64,000 bases of DNA, from NCBI GenBank assembly GCA_016649615.1, contig JAENXK010000001.1, positions 1-64,000 of the forward strand, given 5' to 3'. Under the pieces are notes generated by a model. The model searched no databases. It was not told the origin of the DNA and saw nothing but the letters and a program-made list of their open reading frames with translations. This stretch comes from Thermoleophilia bacterium. GTDB lineage: Bacteria > Actinomycetota > Thermoleophilia > Solirubrobacterales > 70-9. Position numbers and translations under genes: made by a program. Shown one piece after another: positions 52,563 to 61,833 of the stretch. Every line of letters starts with the position of its first letter. Position 1 is the first letter of the stretch.

Positions 52563-55500
52563 TGATTCCGACTCCGCAGCAACGGGAGGTCATCGACAGC
52601 AAGGCGAGCGACATCCTGGTCGAGGCAGGGGCCGGTTCCGGCAAAACCACGACCACGGTGGCCCGCTACGTCCGGTTGCTCGAAGACGGACACGAGCCCC
52701 GGGAGATCCTGGCCTTCACCTTCACCGACAAGGCTGCCGGCGAGCTGAGGGAAAAAGTCAGGGACGGGCGACGCAGACTGGCCGAGACTGCGGCGGCGGA
52801 GGCCGGGGGGTCAAGCCCCGAAGCGGTCTCGATGAGCGAGGCCTGGGTCGGCACCTTTCACGCCATCTGCCTTCGCATCCTCAAGGCCTACCCGATCGAG
52901 GCCGGGGTCGACCCCGGCTTTTCGGTGATCGATGACGTGACCGCGGAGACGGTCAAGAGCGACGCATTCTCGGAGGCACTCGAGAAGTTCCGCCGGGAGG
53001 ACCCGGATCCGGACAGCAGGGACGAGCTGGTCGGCGTCTACACCGAGAACGGACTGCGGGACACCATCCGCAGCGCCTGGGGCAAGCTCCGATCGCGCGG
53101 CATCCCGGATCCGAGGTTGCCTGAGTTCGAGGACACCGAATATCCGGCGGCCATGATCGCCGATATCCGGACGGAAGCGGCGGAACTGGTCGCCGACGGA
53201 AGCCTGCATTCGAGCCCACGTGGAAAACTCGAGGCCCTGATCGAGCTGCTCGATCAGGCCGGCCCTGACATCCTGACCTTCGACCAACTGAGCCCCCACG
53301 CCTTCAAGTCCACGGTTGAAGCCGTTCAGGAGATTCAAGAGAAGCTGCGCCGTGTGATCGCCGACCTCGCGGCGATCGACCGGGGCGACCGGGTGCGGCG
53401 CGATCTCGGCCGTCTGCTCGAGCTCTACGGGGAGAGGTACTCCGAAAAGAAGGCGGAGCGTTCGGTGCTGGACTACGAAGATCTCCAGTTGTTGGCGCTC
53501 CGGCTGCTGCTGGAAAACGAGCCGATCCGGGCCGCATACAGGGAACGCTTCAAGGAGATCATGGTCGATGAATTCCAGGACACCAACCAGCTCCAGCTTA
53601 ATCTGGTCAATGCCCTGCGAGGCGAAGAGACCACGCTCACGACCGTCGGTGACGAGATGCAGTCGATCTACGGATTCCGCCATGCCGACGTCGAGCTGTT
53701 CCGGAACCGCCGCCGGGACGACTCAGTCACGGTTCTGGGTTTGACTGACAACTTCCGCTCGACGCCGGAAGTGATCGACGCGGTCAACGAACTCGGGCGA
53801 CGGCTCGACCGCCAGGTGGAGAAAAAGCGCGGAGGCGACGACAGCCGTGACAGCGACGACAGTCGCCACGAGTTCACGGATTTGACCTTCCCCGAAGGAG
53901 ATAAGCCGGCTGAGCCAGGCTCGGCCACCATCCTGGTGACCGACCCGACCGGCTGGAAAGGGCTGGACCTCGGTCCCATGGCCCGCGCGATCCCGGCCGA
54001 AGCCGATGTCGGCAAGGAAGAGGACCACTACCACGAAGCCGAAGCCCTCAACCTGGCCCGGCACCTCCGGGAAATGGTCGACGAGGGCGAGGCCGAGCAG
54101 GGCGACATCACGATCCTGCTGCGAGCCCGGACCAGGTCCGAGCTTTACGTCAGCGCCCTTCGCGAAGTCGGTCTCTCTCCCTATCTGGTCGGCGGCGCCG
54201 GTTTCTGGAAGACCCGGGAGGCGGTCGAGATGCGGGCCCTGCTTTGCGTGATCGCCAACCCGCTCGACGACGAATCCCTGATTGCGACTCTGACCTCGCC
54301 GGCCTGTGGCCTCAGCACCGACGCCCTCTGGATCCTGAACCATGCCGACCCCGGGTACAACCCACTCTGGCCGGCGCTCGAATCACTCGGCCCGGCCGAA
54401 CCTCCAACCGAGCTGAACCAGGAACTGATGGCCGAGCTGACTCCGGCCGACCGCGCGATCGCGACCGGATTCGTATCAACGGTGAACCACCTCCGCGGGA
54501 TCAGCGCTATCGCTCCCCTGGACGAGCTGATCGACGAAGCGGTCACGGCGACCGGATACGACCTGGCCAACCTGGTCCGGGATCCGAGCCGCAACGGTCT
54601 GGCCAACCTTCGGCGGCTCAGTTCTCTGGGGCACGAGTACGAGCTGTCCCAGGGCCGGGACCTGAGGGGCTTTCTCGACTGGGCGAAGCTGAGCGCCGAA
54701 CTTGAATCTGAAGCGTCGGTGGCGACCCAGGAAGAAGAAAGCGACGTGATCAGGATCATGACCGTCCACGCGGCCAAAGGTCTCGAATTTAAGGTCGTCT
54801 GCGTACCGGAGTGCAGTCGTATCAACTCCAACCGGCAGGACACCCCGCTGGCCCTGGGCCGGTCACTCGACCCCGAAAACCCGATGGACTTCAAGGTAGG
54901 CCTCAAACTTAAGTCGATCGACGCCGAAGACGCAGAGCTGTATGACTGGGTTGAACTCAAGGAGGACGCCGGAAGAGCCACCGAAGACGAGGAACTACGC
55001 CTTTTCCACGTCGCCCTGACCAGGTCCGAGCAGCATCTGGTGGTCAGCGGCGTCGGGACCGCCAAGCTGAAGGGTGAAGTGAGCGACTCGCGGCCGATGA
55101 TCGATCGGATTCAGGAGACGTTCGAGCTCGACCCCGGAGATTCCGAAGGATGGCCAGAGACGGTGCCGGCAGGCGACGATGAATCTGGCGGAAAGGGCCC
55201 GGCCAGGGTCAGAGTGAACCGTAACCGGCCCACCGAAAAACAGGCCGAGCGCCTGAGGGCAGAGCGCGACCCTCTCGAGGCCGAGGTACCGGTCAGGGTC
55301 GGCGCGCCCCCGCTTCACCGTCCGGAGTCCCGGATCCTGCCCAGCGTGCCGCTCTCCTTCTCGGCACTGAACCTCTTCATGGAGTGTCCCTCCCGGTTCT
55401 ACGCCCGGCGGATCCTCAGGCTCGAGGAGCCATCGGCTGCCGGCCGGCCGGTCGCCGAACCCGACCAGTCGGTGAACGGGCTTGACGGGGACCCGGCGCT

Positions 55501-56158
55501 CCAGAAAACGAACGCCCGCGACCATGGGACCGCCTTCGGATCGGCGGTACACGACGTGCTGGAACAGCTCGGGAAATCGAAATGGCCTGAAGCGACCGGG
55601 GACCAGATCGCGCGAGCGCTGCGCAGGCGTGGTGCCGACCCGGAAACCGACCTCGGGCGCGCATCCGGAATGATCGAACACTTCCTCGAATCCGATCTGG
55701 GACGCCGTATCCGGAATAGCGGCGCCGGGTTCGAGATCCCGCTTCTGATGCGGATCGAAAACACGACGATCAGGGGATACGTCGACGTTCTGGTCAATTC
55801 CGATCCACCTCTGGTTCTCGACTACAAGACCAACATCCTGGGGGTCCAGAGTCCGGCGGAAAAGATGGAGGACTACAGGCAGCAGCGCAATCTCTATTCG
55901 CTCGCAGTTGCCCGGTCTCGATCGATCGACCGGGTTGAATCGGCCTTCGTCTTCCTCGAGGATCCTGATCAGCCGGTCATCGAGATGTTCGATTCCGCCG
56001 GACTGGAGCGAGCCGAAGCGGAGCTGAGCGAAGCGCTCCGCGATTTCACCCGGGGCCAGTTCTTCGGGGGGCCCGGAGCCTCCGTAAATCCCTGCGGCGA
56101 ATGCTGGGCCTGCGAATACCTCGCCGCTCAGCGAAACAGTGCGGCGGAAGCCGCCTGA
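52562..56158 (+). CDS. UvrD/Rep-type helicase with RecB nuclease domain (AddA/AdnB-like)
   Basis: This large ATP-dependent DNA helicase-nuclease of 1198 residues takes part in double-strand-break processing. Walker A is VEAGAGSGKTTTTVARY; the rest of the SF1A set follows: LAFTFTDKAAGEL, IMVDEFQDTNQLQL, GDEMQSIYGFR, LTDNFRS, MTVHAAKGLEFKVV and LFHVALTRSEQ. The C-terminal nuclease has LVLDYKTNIL, and the cysteines in FMECPSRFY and NPCGECWACEYL (C ... C-x2-C-x2-C) suggest a 4Fe-4S staple here. It shares an operon with the AddB-like gene. ATG 52562 is preferred over TTG 52559, with GGAGG upstream. Confidence 0.92.
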   Translation: MIPTPQQREVIDSKASDILVEAGAGSGKTTTTVARYVRLLEDGHEPREILAFTFTDKAAGELREKVRDGRRRLAETAAAEAGGSSPEAVSMSEAWVGTFHAICLRILKAYPIEAGVDPGFSVIDDVTAETVKSDAFSEALEKFRREDPDPDSRDELVGVYTENGLRDTIRSAWGKLRSRGIPDPRLPEFEDTEYPAAMIADIRTEAAELVADGSLHSSPRGKLEALIELLDQAGPDILTFDQLSPHAFKSTVEAVQEIQEKLRRVIADLAAIDRGDRVRRDLGRLLELYGERYSEKKAERSVLDYEDLQLLALRLLLENEPIRAAYRERFKEIMVDEFQDTNQLQLNLVNALRGEETTLTTVGDEMQSIYGFRHADVELFRNRRRDDSVTVLGLTDNFRSTPEVIDAVNELGRRLDRQVEKKRGGDDSRDSDDSRHEFTDLTFPEGDKPAEPGSATILVTDPTGWKGLDLGPMARAIPAEADVGKEEDHYHEAEALNLARHLREMVDEGEAEQGDITILLRARTRSELYVSALREVGLSPYLVGGAGFWKTREAVEMRALLCVIANPLDDESLIATLTSPACGLSTDALWILNHADPGYNPLWPALESLGPAEPPTELNQELMAELTPADRAIATGFVSTVNHLRGISAIAPLDELIDEAVTATGYDLANLVRDPSRNGLANLRRLSSLGHEYELSQGRDLRGFLDWAKLSAELESEASVATQEEESDVIRIMTVHAAKGLEFKVVCVPECSRINSNRQDTPLALGRSLDPENPMDFKVGLKLKSIDAEDAELYDWVELKEDAGRATEDEELRLFHVALTRSEQHLVVSGVGTAKLKGEVSDSRPMIDRIQETFELDPGDSEGWPETVPAGDDESGGKGPARVRVNRNRPTEKQAERLRAERDPLEAEVPVRVGAPPLHRPESRILPSVPLSFSALNLFMECPSRFYARRILRLEEPSAAGRPVAEPDQSVNGLDGDPALQKTNARDHGTAFGSAVHDVLEQLGKSKWPEATGDQIARALRRRGADPETDLGRASGMIEHFLESDLGRRIRNSGAGFEIPLLMRIENTTIRGYVDVLVNSDPPLVLDYKTNILGVQSPAEKMEDYRQQRNLYSLAVARSRSIDRVESAFVFLEDPDQPVIEMFDSAGLERAEAELSEALRDFTRGQFFGGPGASVNPCGECWACEYLAAQRNSAAEAA

Positions 56159-56362
56159 TACACCACGACCCGGCGACCCGGGCGCCGCGTGCGGGTCACG
56201 GGTCTTGCGCCGGACATGCAATTGTGGAATACCTCGCTCAGCGGCATCCGGTACCCCGGATAATCCCGGTCTACTTCGCCCACCGGTTGACCCGGGAAGA
56301 GAGTGGAGGCGCCGCCGCGCGGGACGGGGCGATCGACGCCGAGACGACTGCGATGCCCTGAT
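56159..56362. other. Gap between helicase gene and xseB
   Basis: These 204 nt contain a GACCCG...CGGGTC inverted repeat at about 56174-56196 that could terminate the helicase operon. A 45-codon frame from GTG 56224 (EYLAQRHPVPRIIPVYFAHR) reads somewhat protein-like but has no Shine-Dalgarno or known family, so I do not call it a gene. Confidence 0.35.
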
Positions 56363-56614
56363 TCAGTCCGGCTCTGCCTGCGCGGGCTCGGCCGGCGCCC
56401 CGTCGCCCAGCGACCGGGCGAGATCTTCGAGCCGTAGCTCTTTCAGGCCTTCGTCGACCGCCTTCAGCTCCCCGGCGCAGTATTCGACAAGTTCCTTGGC
56501 CTCGCCGCAGAGCTCGAGTGTTTCGCGAAGCTCCGCTTCGCCGGAATCGAGCCGGCCAATTATCTGGTCGAGGCGTTCGACCGCCGTCTCGTAGGTTCTT
56601 TCGTCCTCATCCAT
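56363..56614 (-). CDS. xseB: Exodeoxyribonuclease VII small subunit
   Basis: The 83-residue helical partner of XseA; several copies coat one XseA. The family core TYETAVERLDQIIGRLDSGEAELRETLELCGEAKELVEYC matches the usual YEEALxxLExIVxxLExG pattern. Start ATG 56614 overlaps the xseA 3' end by 8 nt; a longer in-frame start lies inside xseA and is unlikely. The tail is acidic and Pro/Ala-rich. Confidence 0.92.
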   Translation of the reverse strand: MDEDERTYETAVERLDQIIGRLDSGEAELRETLELCGEAKELVEYCAGELKAVDEGLKELRLEDLARSLGDGAPAEPAQAEPD

Positions 56615-58076
56615 CGCTTTCAGTCTCCTCCATTCGGATCCGTTCAAACTCGGCCGGCCGCTGTTCCGGTTCAACCCGTGCCGCGACCTCTCCGTCGGCA
56701 AAACGGACGCTCAGCCGACCGGCCCTGCGGGCGGAACCCGCGGCGGTGATCGGCTCACCGGAGCGGTCTTCGACCCTGGCATAGCCGCGCTCCAGCGTTC
56801 GCTGGGGATCGTGGGCCCTCAGGGCGAGTGACCGGGCGCCGTTGCGTTCGAGACCACGGCTGACGATCCGCCGGACTCCTCCCTCCAAAGAGATCGGAGC
56901 TGCCCCCATCCGGTCCAGCCCGGTGTTCACCGAGCGGGCTGAACGAGACGCTACCGTCACAAGATTGCGGCTGACGACTCCGGACAGATTGCGCCGTCTG
57001 TCGCCCACCCCGCGCTCAGCCGAGGCCTGGACCTCCCGGGCCTTCTGGTCGAGAGACGATCGCTGCAGGCGGATTGCTCGGGCGGGGCCGGCGGCGTACG
57101 TGTACAGGGGAGCAATCCGATCTTCGACCGCGGCCCGGCCGCCCCTCAGCATCCGGGCCGCGATCTCCGCCATCCCGGTCCGGGCCAGACCGCAGTCCAG
57201 CGGCACCGCGGCCTCTGCCGCGTGAGTCGGGGTCGAGCACCGCACCGCGGCGACGTCGTCTATCAGGGTGAAGTCGCGTTCGTGGCCGACCGCCGAAATC
57301 ACCGGGACGGCCAGTATCGCCACTGTCCGGCATAGGTTCTCGTCACAGAAAGCCCAGAGGTCGGTCAGGCTGCCGCCGCCGCGGCAGACGACGATCGCCT
57401 CAACCCCGGCGAAGGTGGCCATGTCCGACAGAGCGCGGGTTATCGCCGGAGCCGCATTCCGGTCCTGCACCGGGGCGAATCCCCAGACGATCTCACCCTG
57501 CCAGCCCCGGCGCTCCAGCCCGACCAGCAGGTCACGGCGGGCCGCCCCACCCTCGGCGGTGATCACCCCGATCCGGCGCGGCAGGGTCGGCCGGCGAAGA
57601 AGCTTCTGGGGTTCCAGAAGGCCTTCCTTTTCGAACTGCTGCCGCAGCGCCGCCAGCCGGGCGAGCAGGTCTCCTTCGCCGGCCGGGCGCAGGGCGGTGA
57701 CCCTGAAGCTGAACGCAGGTGAGGCGTTCTTGCCACCGACGTAGTAATCCGGACCTCCGCGGGCAATGACCAGCGCCCCGTCTCTGAGCGTCTCCGGTTC
57801 CAGGCCCAGCTTCTCGAAGTCGTTCTTCCACATCGTGCAGGGAACTCCCCCGCGTTCGTCGCGTAGCTGGAAGTAGTGCTGAACCCTGCTCTTGCTCACG
57901 CTGACCAATTCCCCGGTGATCGTCACCCTGGGCATGCTCCGGAGGCCGCCGACCAGTCCGTCCGCGTACTCGCCTACCGGTATCGGCAGCGGCTCGCCCG
58001 AATTTCCGGCGGCCGCGGCTTCAGGCAGTGCCTCCCCGCTGGAGTTGTCAGGAATGCGGCTTCTCCTGCCATTCAC
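56607..58076 (-). CDS. xseA: Exodeoxyribonuclease VII large subunit
   Basis: This single-strand DNA exonuclease has 489 residues. The N-terminal OB fold (RVTITGELVSVSKSRVQHYFQLRDERG) is followed by the catalytic core with RIGVITAEGGAARRDLL, VCRGGGSLTDLWAFCDENLCR and VISAVGHERDFTLIDDVAAVRCSTPTHAAE, the diagnostic XseA motifs. The last third is coiled coil. It overlaps the HxlR gene by 29 nt upstream and xseB by 8 nt downstream, so all three are one transcript. Confidence 0.96.
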   Translation of the reverse strand: MNGRRSRIPDNSSGEALPEAAAAGNSGEPLPIPVGEYADGLVGGLRSMPRVTITGELVSVSKSRVQHYFQLRDERGGVPCTMWKNDFEKLGLEPETLRDGALVIARGGPDYYVGGKNASPAFSFRVTALRPAGEGDLLARLAALRQQFEKEGLLEPQKLLRRPTLPRRIGVITAEGGAARRDLLVGLERRGWQGEIVWGFAPVQDRNAAPAITRALSDMATFAGVEAIVVCRGGGSLTDLWAFCDENLCRTVAILAVPVISAVGHERDFTLIDDVAAVRCSTPTHAAEAAVPLDCGLARTGMAEIAARMLRGGRAAVEDRIAPLYTYAAGPARAIRLQRSSLDQKAREVQASAERGVGDRRRNLSGVVSRNLVTVASRSARSVNTGLDRMGAAPISLEGGVRRIVSRGLERNGARSLALRAHDPQRTLERGYARVEDRSGEPITAAGSARRAGRLSVRFADGEVAARVEPEQRPAEFERIRMEETESDG

Positions 58077-58422
58077 GGGCCCATTCCTGGAGGCCCTCGA
58101 TGCAGGGCTTGAGCGCCTCGCCCTTTTCGGTCAGACCGTAGGAGACCCGGACCGGGAAGCCGTCTTCGACCGTTCTCTCCATCAGCCCGGCCTCTTCCAG
58201 TTCCCGCAGGCGCTGCGAAAGCAGCCGGTCTGAGAGTCCGGGAACGGCCCGCTTGAGGTCGGCGTATCGCAGCGGGCCTCCGCTCAGAGCCCAGATGATC
58301 GCTCCGCTCCACCGCTTGCCGATCAACTCGATCGCCGCGTGAAAGTGTGGGCAGACCTCCGGCAGAGCCGGCTCTTCCGGGCCGCCGTCGGCCGCATTCC
58401 GCTCAGCAGTAGTCCCGCTCAC
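58048..58422 (-). CDS. HxlR-family winged-helix transcription regulator
   Basis: This 124-residue regulator has the HxlR core: CPHFHAAIELIGKRWSGAIIWALSGGPLRYADLKRAVPGLSDRLLSQRLRELEEAGLMERTV, with the N-terminal Cys that in HypR-like members senses thiol stress, and VSYGLTEKGEALKPCIEGL. It overlaps xseA by 29 nt, an unusual coupling of a regulator with exonuclease VII. Targets cannot be told. Confidence 0.92.
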   Translation of the reverse strand: MSGTTAERNAADGGPEEPALPEVCPHFHAAIELIGKRWSGAIIWALSGGPLRYADLKRAVPGLSDRLLSQRLRELEEAGLMERTVEDGFPVRVSYGLTEKGEALKPCIEGLQEWAREWQEKPHS

Positions 58423-58485
58423 CGTCCACTGAGCTTACAAAACCGGGCTGGCGGGAACCCGGAATCGGTCACGCGTGGGGCCGGA

Positions 58486-59628
58486 TCACCGCGCACAAGG
58501 ACCGGTGTCGACCTCTCCGGTGGCACTTCTGACGATGCGCCGGACGACCCGGTTGGGTATCGCCAGCCCCCCCGGGGGACCTTCGGTCGTGGCCGCGAAC
58601 ACGGTCCCCAGAACCCGTCCTGAAGGATCGACCAGTGGTCCGCCGGAGTTGCCGTGGCGGACCGTTCCCCTCAGGGTCAGCATCAGCCTCCCCACCGGCC
58701 CCGATCCGTATGCGTCCTCGCCGAAGACCTTGCCGGTGCTGCCGGCGCGGGCCGGGGACAGGGTGAGCGGTCCGTCCTGGGGATATCCGATGACTGCGGC
58801 CGGCACGCCGGATTCGGTCGATTTCAGCATCGCCAGCGGCTTCGAATCGATGTCGGCCGCCAGTACGGCCAGGTCGTTTCGCGGGTTGTAGGCGATCGGC
58901 ACGGCGTCCGCTATCTGACCGTCCGGGGTCTCGATCCGGGTATCGGTCTGCCCGGCCAGCACGTGGGCGTTGGTGACCACGGTGCCGGGGGCCACGACCC
59001 AACCCGAGCCCATCACGCCGACCCCGCAGGCTGTGCCGACCACCTTCACCACCGAGGAGCCGGCCTCCCTGATCCGGGCCTGGTCCACGGTCACCGCCGC
59101 AGGGGTGGCGATATCGCCCGGCGAGGTCGCCACCTGCGGCACCGGATCAATCCGGTGAAGCGCCTGAATAAGCGGCCCCGAAGGCGGCATGACCTCGTTT
59201 ATGCCGCCCAGAAGTAGTGACTTCTGGGCGCTCTTTCGCAGGGAGTCCGCCCCGGGGGTGTAGACCGCGACCGCGCCGAGGACCCAGATGACTCCCATCG
59301 CCACTGCGGCGATCAGAAGCGCGCCACCGATACCGTCCACGATCTGCCACCCCGGACCCCTGATGGCCGAGGCCCTGACCCGCTGGCCGAACGAAGCGGC
59401 GATCGCCAGGGTGATCGATCCGAACATGATTGCGCCGATCAGGGCGACCATCGGGGCGTAGGGCGAATTCGACCCCTGGTCGAGGATCACCGGGGCAAAC
59501 CGGGAGCCGAGCACGGCACCGGCCGCGAGTCCGGTGAGGCCGAGTGCCCCGACAATCAGGCCCTGCCGGAATCCCCAGAGGGCGACGAGGAAGGTGAAGG
59601 CGGCTATGCCCCAGTCCAATGCGGTCAC
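58486..59628 (-). CDS. MarP-like membrane serine protease (CvpA-trypsin)
   Basis: The 380 residues start with four membrane helices of the CvpA (colicin V production) type (about 5-130). The trypsin-like periplasmic domain follows, with catalytic His in VVTNAHVLAGQ (about 220), Asp in NPRNDLAVLAAD and Ser in GTVRHGNSGGPLVDPSG. In Mycobacterium tuberculosis MarP cleaves peptidoglycan-modifying RipA in acid stress. The C-terminus contains Cys residues that may form the disulfide of that family. Divergent from the penicillin-binding gene, 45 nt away. Confidence 0.92.
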   Translation of the reverse strand: MTALDWGIAAFTFLVALWGFRQGLIVGALGLTGLAAGAVLGSRFAPVILDQGSNSPYAPMVALIGAIMFGSITLAIAASFGQRVRASAIRGPGWQIVDGIGGALLIAAVAMGVIWVLGAVAVYTPGADSLRKSAQKSLLLGGINEVMPPSGPLIQALHRIDPVPQVATSPGDIATPAAVTVDQARIREAGSSVVKVVGTACGVGVMGSGWVVAPGTVVTNAHVLAGQTDTRIETPDGQIADAVPIAYNPRNDLAVLAADIDSKPLAMLKSTESGVPAAVIGYPQDGPLTLSPARAGSTGKVFGEDAYGSGPVGRLMLTLRGTVRHGNSGGPLVDPSGRVLGTVFAATTEGPPGGLAIPNRVVRRIVRSATGEVDTGPCAR

Positions 59629-59673
59629 CGGGTCAATCTATCCACCGGCCGCCCCCGGTAGTTTTAGCGGGCC

Positions 59674-61401
59674 ATGACCCGCCCGCCGACCCGCTCTGAA
59701 CGACAGCAGCGCCTGAAGACCCGGGCCCTGCCGTTGATCGCCATCGCGCTGGTCGCCTTCATCCTCGGGGTGATCCAGGGATGCCCCGGCGATCCCAATC
59801 GCAGTGCGGCCGAGCGCTATGTCGCCGCCTGGTCGAAGGGTGACTACGGGGCGATGTACGAAGAACTGAGCGCAACTTCCCGCGAGGCGATCGCCGTTGA
59901 GCAGTTCAAGGAGCGCTACGCCGAATCCGTGGCAATGGCCACGATGACCTCGCTCACCGGCGGTGAGGCCGGCGGAGACGAAACCGAGGCCGAGGTTCCG
60001 GTCAAGGTCAGGACCCGGGCCTTCGGCACGGTGGTCAGTCCGATGAATTTCAGTTTCGGTGAAGACGGGATCGCCTGGCAGGACAGCCTGCTGTTCCCCG
60101 GACTGAAGCCGGACGAGGAGCTGAGCCGAAAAACCGAGATGCCCCGCCGAGCGCCGATCCTGGCAGCCGACGGCCGGGCGATGGCCGAAGGTCCCTCGCT
60201 TGCCCGGGAACACCCGCTGGGTGACGCGATGATCGACGTCACCGGCCTGGTCGGCACCCCGGAAGAGGAATCCGATCTGACCGACCTGGCCCTCGGCTTC
60301 GACCCGGGAGAACCGACCGGGATCAGCGGATTGGAGCTGGCCTTCAACGAGCGCCTGTCCGGCAAGCCCGGGGGAACCCTGATGGCGGTGCCGATCAAGG
60401 GCGGTGACGGCGGCAAGGGACGTGATCTCGCCACCGGCGAGCCGGCGCCGGCTGACCCACTCAAGACGACGATCGACCCCACCCTGCAGGATTCGGCGGT
60501 GAGCAACCTTGCCGGGCAACTGGGTGGCGTGGCGTTGCTCGACGCGAAGAAGGGCCGGATCAAGGCGATGGCAGGCCAGGCTTACTCGGTCCTCCAGCCG
60601 CCCGGATCGACCATGAAGATGGTCACCGCGACGGCCGCACTGGAAACCGGCAAGGCGACACTCGACAGCGAGTACCCGTTCGTGACCGAGGCTCCGGCCG
60701 ACGGCCGCATGATCAGGAACGCCTATAACGAGGTTTGCGGTGGCAACCTGGTCGAATCGTTCGCCCACTCATGCAACTCGGTATTCGCTCCGCTCGGCAT
60801 GGAGATCGGCGAGGAAGCGATGACCGAAACCGCCGAGAAGTACGGCTTCAACAAGGTCCCGGCGATGTTCAACGAGGCCGGCACCGCGGCGGTCGACCCC
60901 CCGATTCCGACGATCCCCCAGCCCGGTGAGTACAACAACGAACTCGGCGTGAGCGCGATCGGTCAGGGAAAGGTCCAGGCGACCCCGTTGCTGATGGCCA
61001 GCATCGCCCAGACGATTGCCAACGGCGGCAAACTGATGCCGACCCCGTTGACGACCGAGCCCGAGCTTCAGCCCGAGGCCCAGCCAGTGCGGGTCTCGAG
61101 TGCCAAAACCGCCAACCAGTTGACGCAGATGATGGTGGCGGTCGTCACCTCGGGCACCGGTCCCGCCGCGGCCATTCCGGAGGCCCAGGTCGCCGGCAAG
61201 ACCGGTACCGCCGAGCTCGGGTCTAGCGGATCAACCGACGGGGAGGGCCAGCCGATTCTGGACGTGGACGCCTGGTTTGCCGGCTTCGCCCCGGCTGACA
61301 AACCAAGACTCGCGGTCGCGGTGATGCTGATCGAAGCGGACGCGGACGGCGGCACGGTCGCGGCGCCTATTGCCGGCGCAGTGCTCTCGGCCGGCCTTTA
61401 A
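59674..61401 (+). CDS. Penicillin-binding lipoprotein (class B-like transpeptidase with NTF2-like domain)
   Basis: This DD-transpeptidase of 575 residues is anchored by an N-terminal helix with lipobox-like FILGVIQGC. An NTF2-like MecA N-terminal domain (about 40-135; AAERYVAAWSKGDYGAMY) comes before the transpeptidase. Active-site motifs are all present: SxxK as PPGSTMKMV (about residue 312), SxN as SCNSVF (about 366), and KTG as AGKTGTAEL (about 509). The dimerisation domain with the usual PBP loops is partly replaced. It would cross-link peptidoglycan. ATG 59674, divergent from marP. Confidence 0.93.
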   Translation: MTRPPTRSERQQRLKTRALPLIAIALVAFILGVIQGCPGDPNRSAAERYVAAWSKGDYGAMYEELSATSREAIAVEQFKERYAESVAMATMTSLTGGEAGGDETEAEVPVKVRTRAFGTVVSPMNFSFGEDGIAWQDSLLFPGLKPDEELSRKTEMPRRAPILAADGRAMAEGPSLAREHPLGDAMIDVTGLVGTPEEESDLTDLALGFDPGEPTGISGLELAFNERLSGKPGGTLMAVPIKGGDGGKGRDLATGEPAPADPLKTTIDPTLQDSAVSNLAGQLGGVALLDAKKGRIKAMAGQAYSVLQPPGSTMKMVTATAALETGKATLDSEYPFVTEAPADGRMIRNAYNEVCGGNLVESFAHSCNSVFAPLGMEIGEEAMTETAEKYGFNKVPAMFNEAGTAAVDPPIPTIPQPGEYNNELGVSAIGQGKVQATPLLMASIAQTIANGGKLMPTPLTTEPELQPEAQPVRVSSAKTANQLTQMMVAVVTSGTGPAAAIPEAQVAGKTGTAELGSSGSTDGEGQPILDVDAWFAGFAPADKPRLAVAVMLIEADADGGTVAAPIAGAVLSAGL

Positions 61402-61490
61402 GCCGGCCGCAATCATCGCGCACCGCCGACCCGGGCCGCTCTGCCTCCCGCCGGCCGGATCGATCCGCCTACTGCCGGCCGGGCCCGCCC

Positions 61491-61829
61491 CTACTCCGGA
61501 GCTACAGGTGATCCGAGGCCGACCGCGACCAGGGCCGCAATTGCGCCGGCGCTCAGGATGATCGCGCCGGGCACCGGAAGCAGGAGTCCCAGGACCACTC
61601 CGATCAGGCAGGCGAGCGATCCGAGGGCGAGTACCGTCCACCAATCGCTCAGGTGCGGCCCGGGTGCACCGGCGTCCGGGGCAGAGACGACCACGCCCAG
61701 GACCAGGACAGCGACCCCGGCGTATTCGAAACCGGGACCGAAAGACGCGAGCAGGACCAGTACCGCACCGGCACCGGCGATCAATTGGCCGGCAAAGCCG
61801 ACCGCAACCGGGGCAGAGGTCGAGCTCAA
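61491..61829 (-). CDS. Small multi-pass membrane protein
   Basis: A 112-residue protein with about four hydrophobic helices (VGFAGQLIAGAGAVLVLLASF, YAGVAVLVLGVVVSAP, WTVLALGSLACLIGVVLGLLLP, GAIILSAGAIAALVAVGLG). No motif is recognised. It ends the minus-strand cluster SRPBCC protein - lipoprotein - this gene, with a 4-nt gap from the lipoprotein gene. Function unknown. Confidence 0.65.
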   Translation of the reverse strand: MSSTSAPVAVGFAGQLIAGAGAVLVLLASFGPGFEYAGVAVLVLGVVVSAPDAGAPGPHLSDWWTVLALGSLACLIGVVLGLLLPVPGAIILSAGAIAALVAVGLGSPVAPE

Positions 61830-61833
61830 CGGA

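Noticed and set aside
56101-56361. A plus-strand frame after the helicase gene
   Set aside because: It starts inside the helicase gene in another frame; the tail is mildly protein-like but has no supported start or family.
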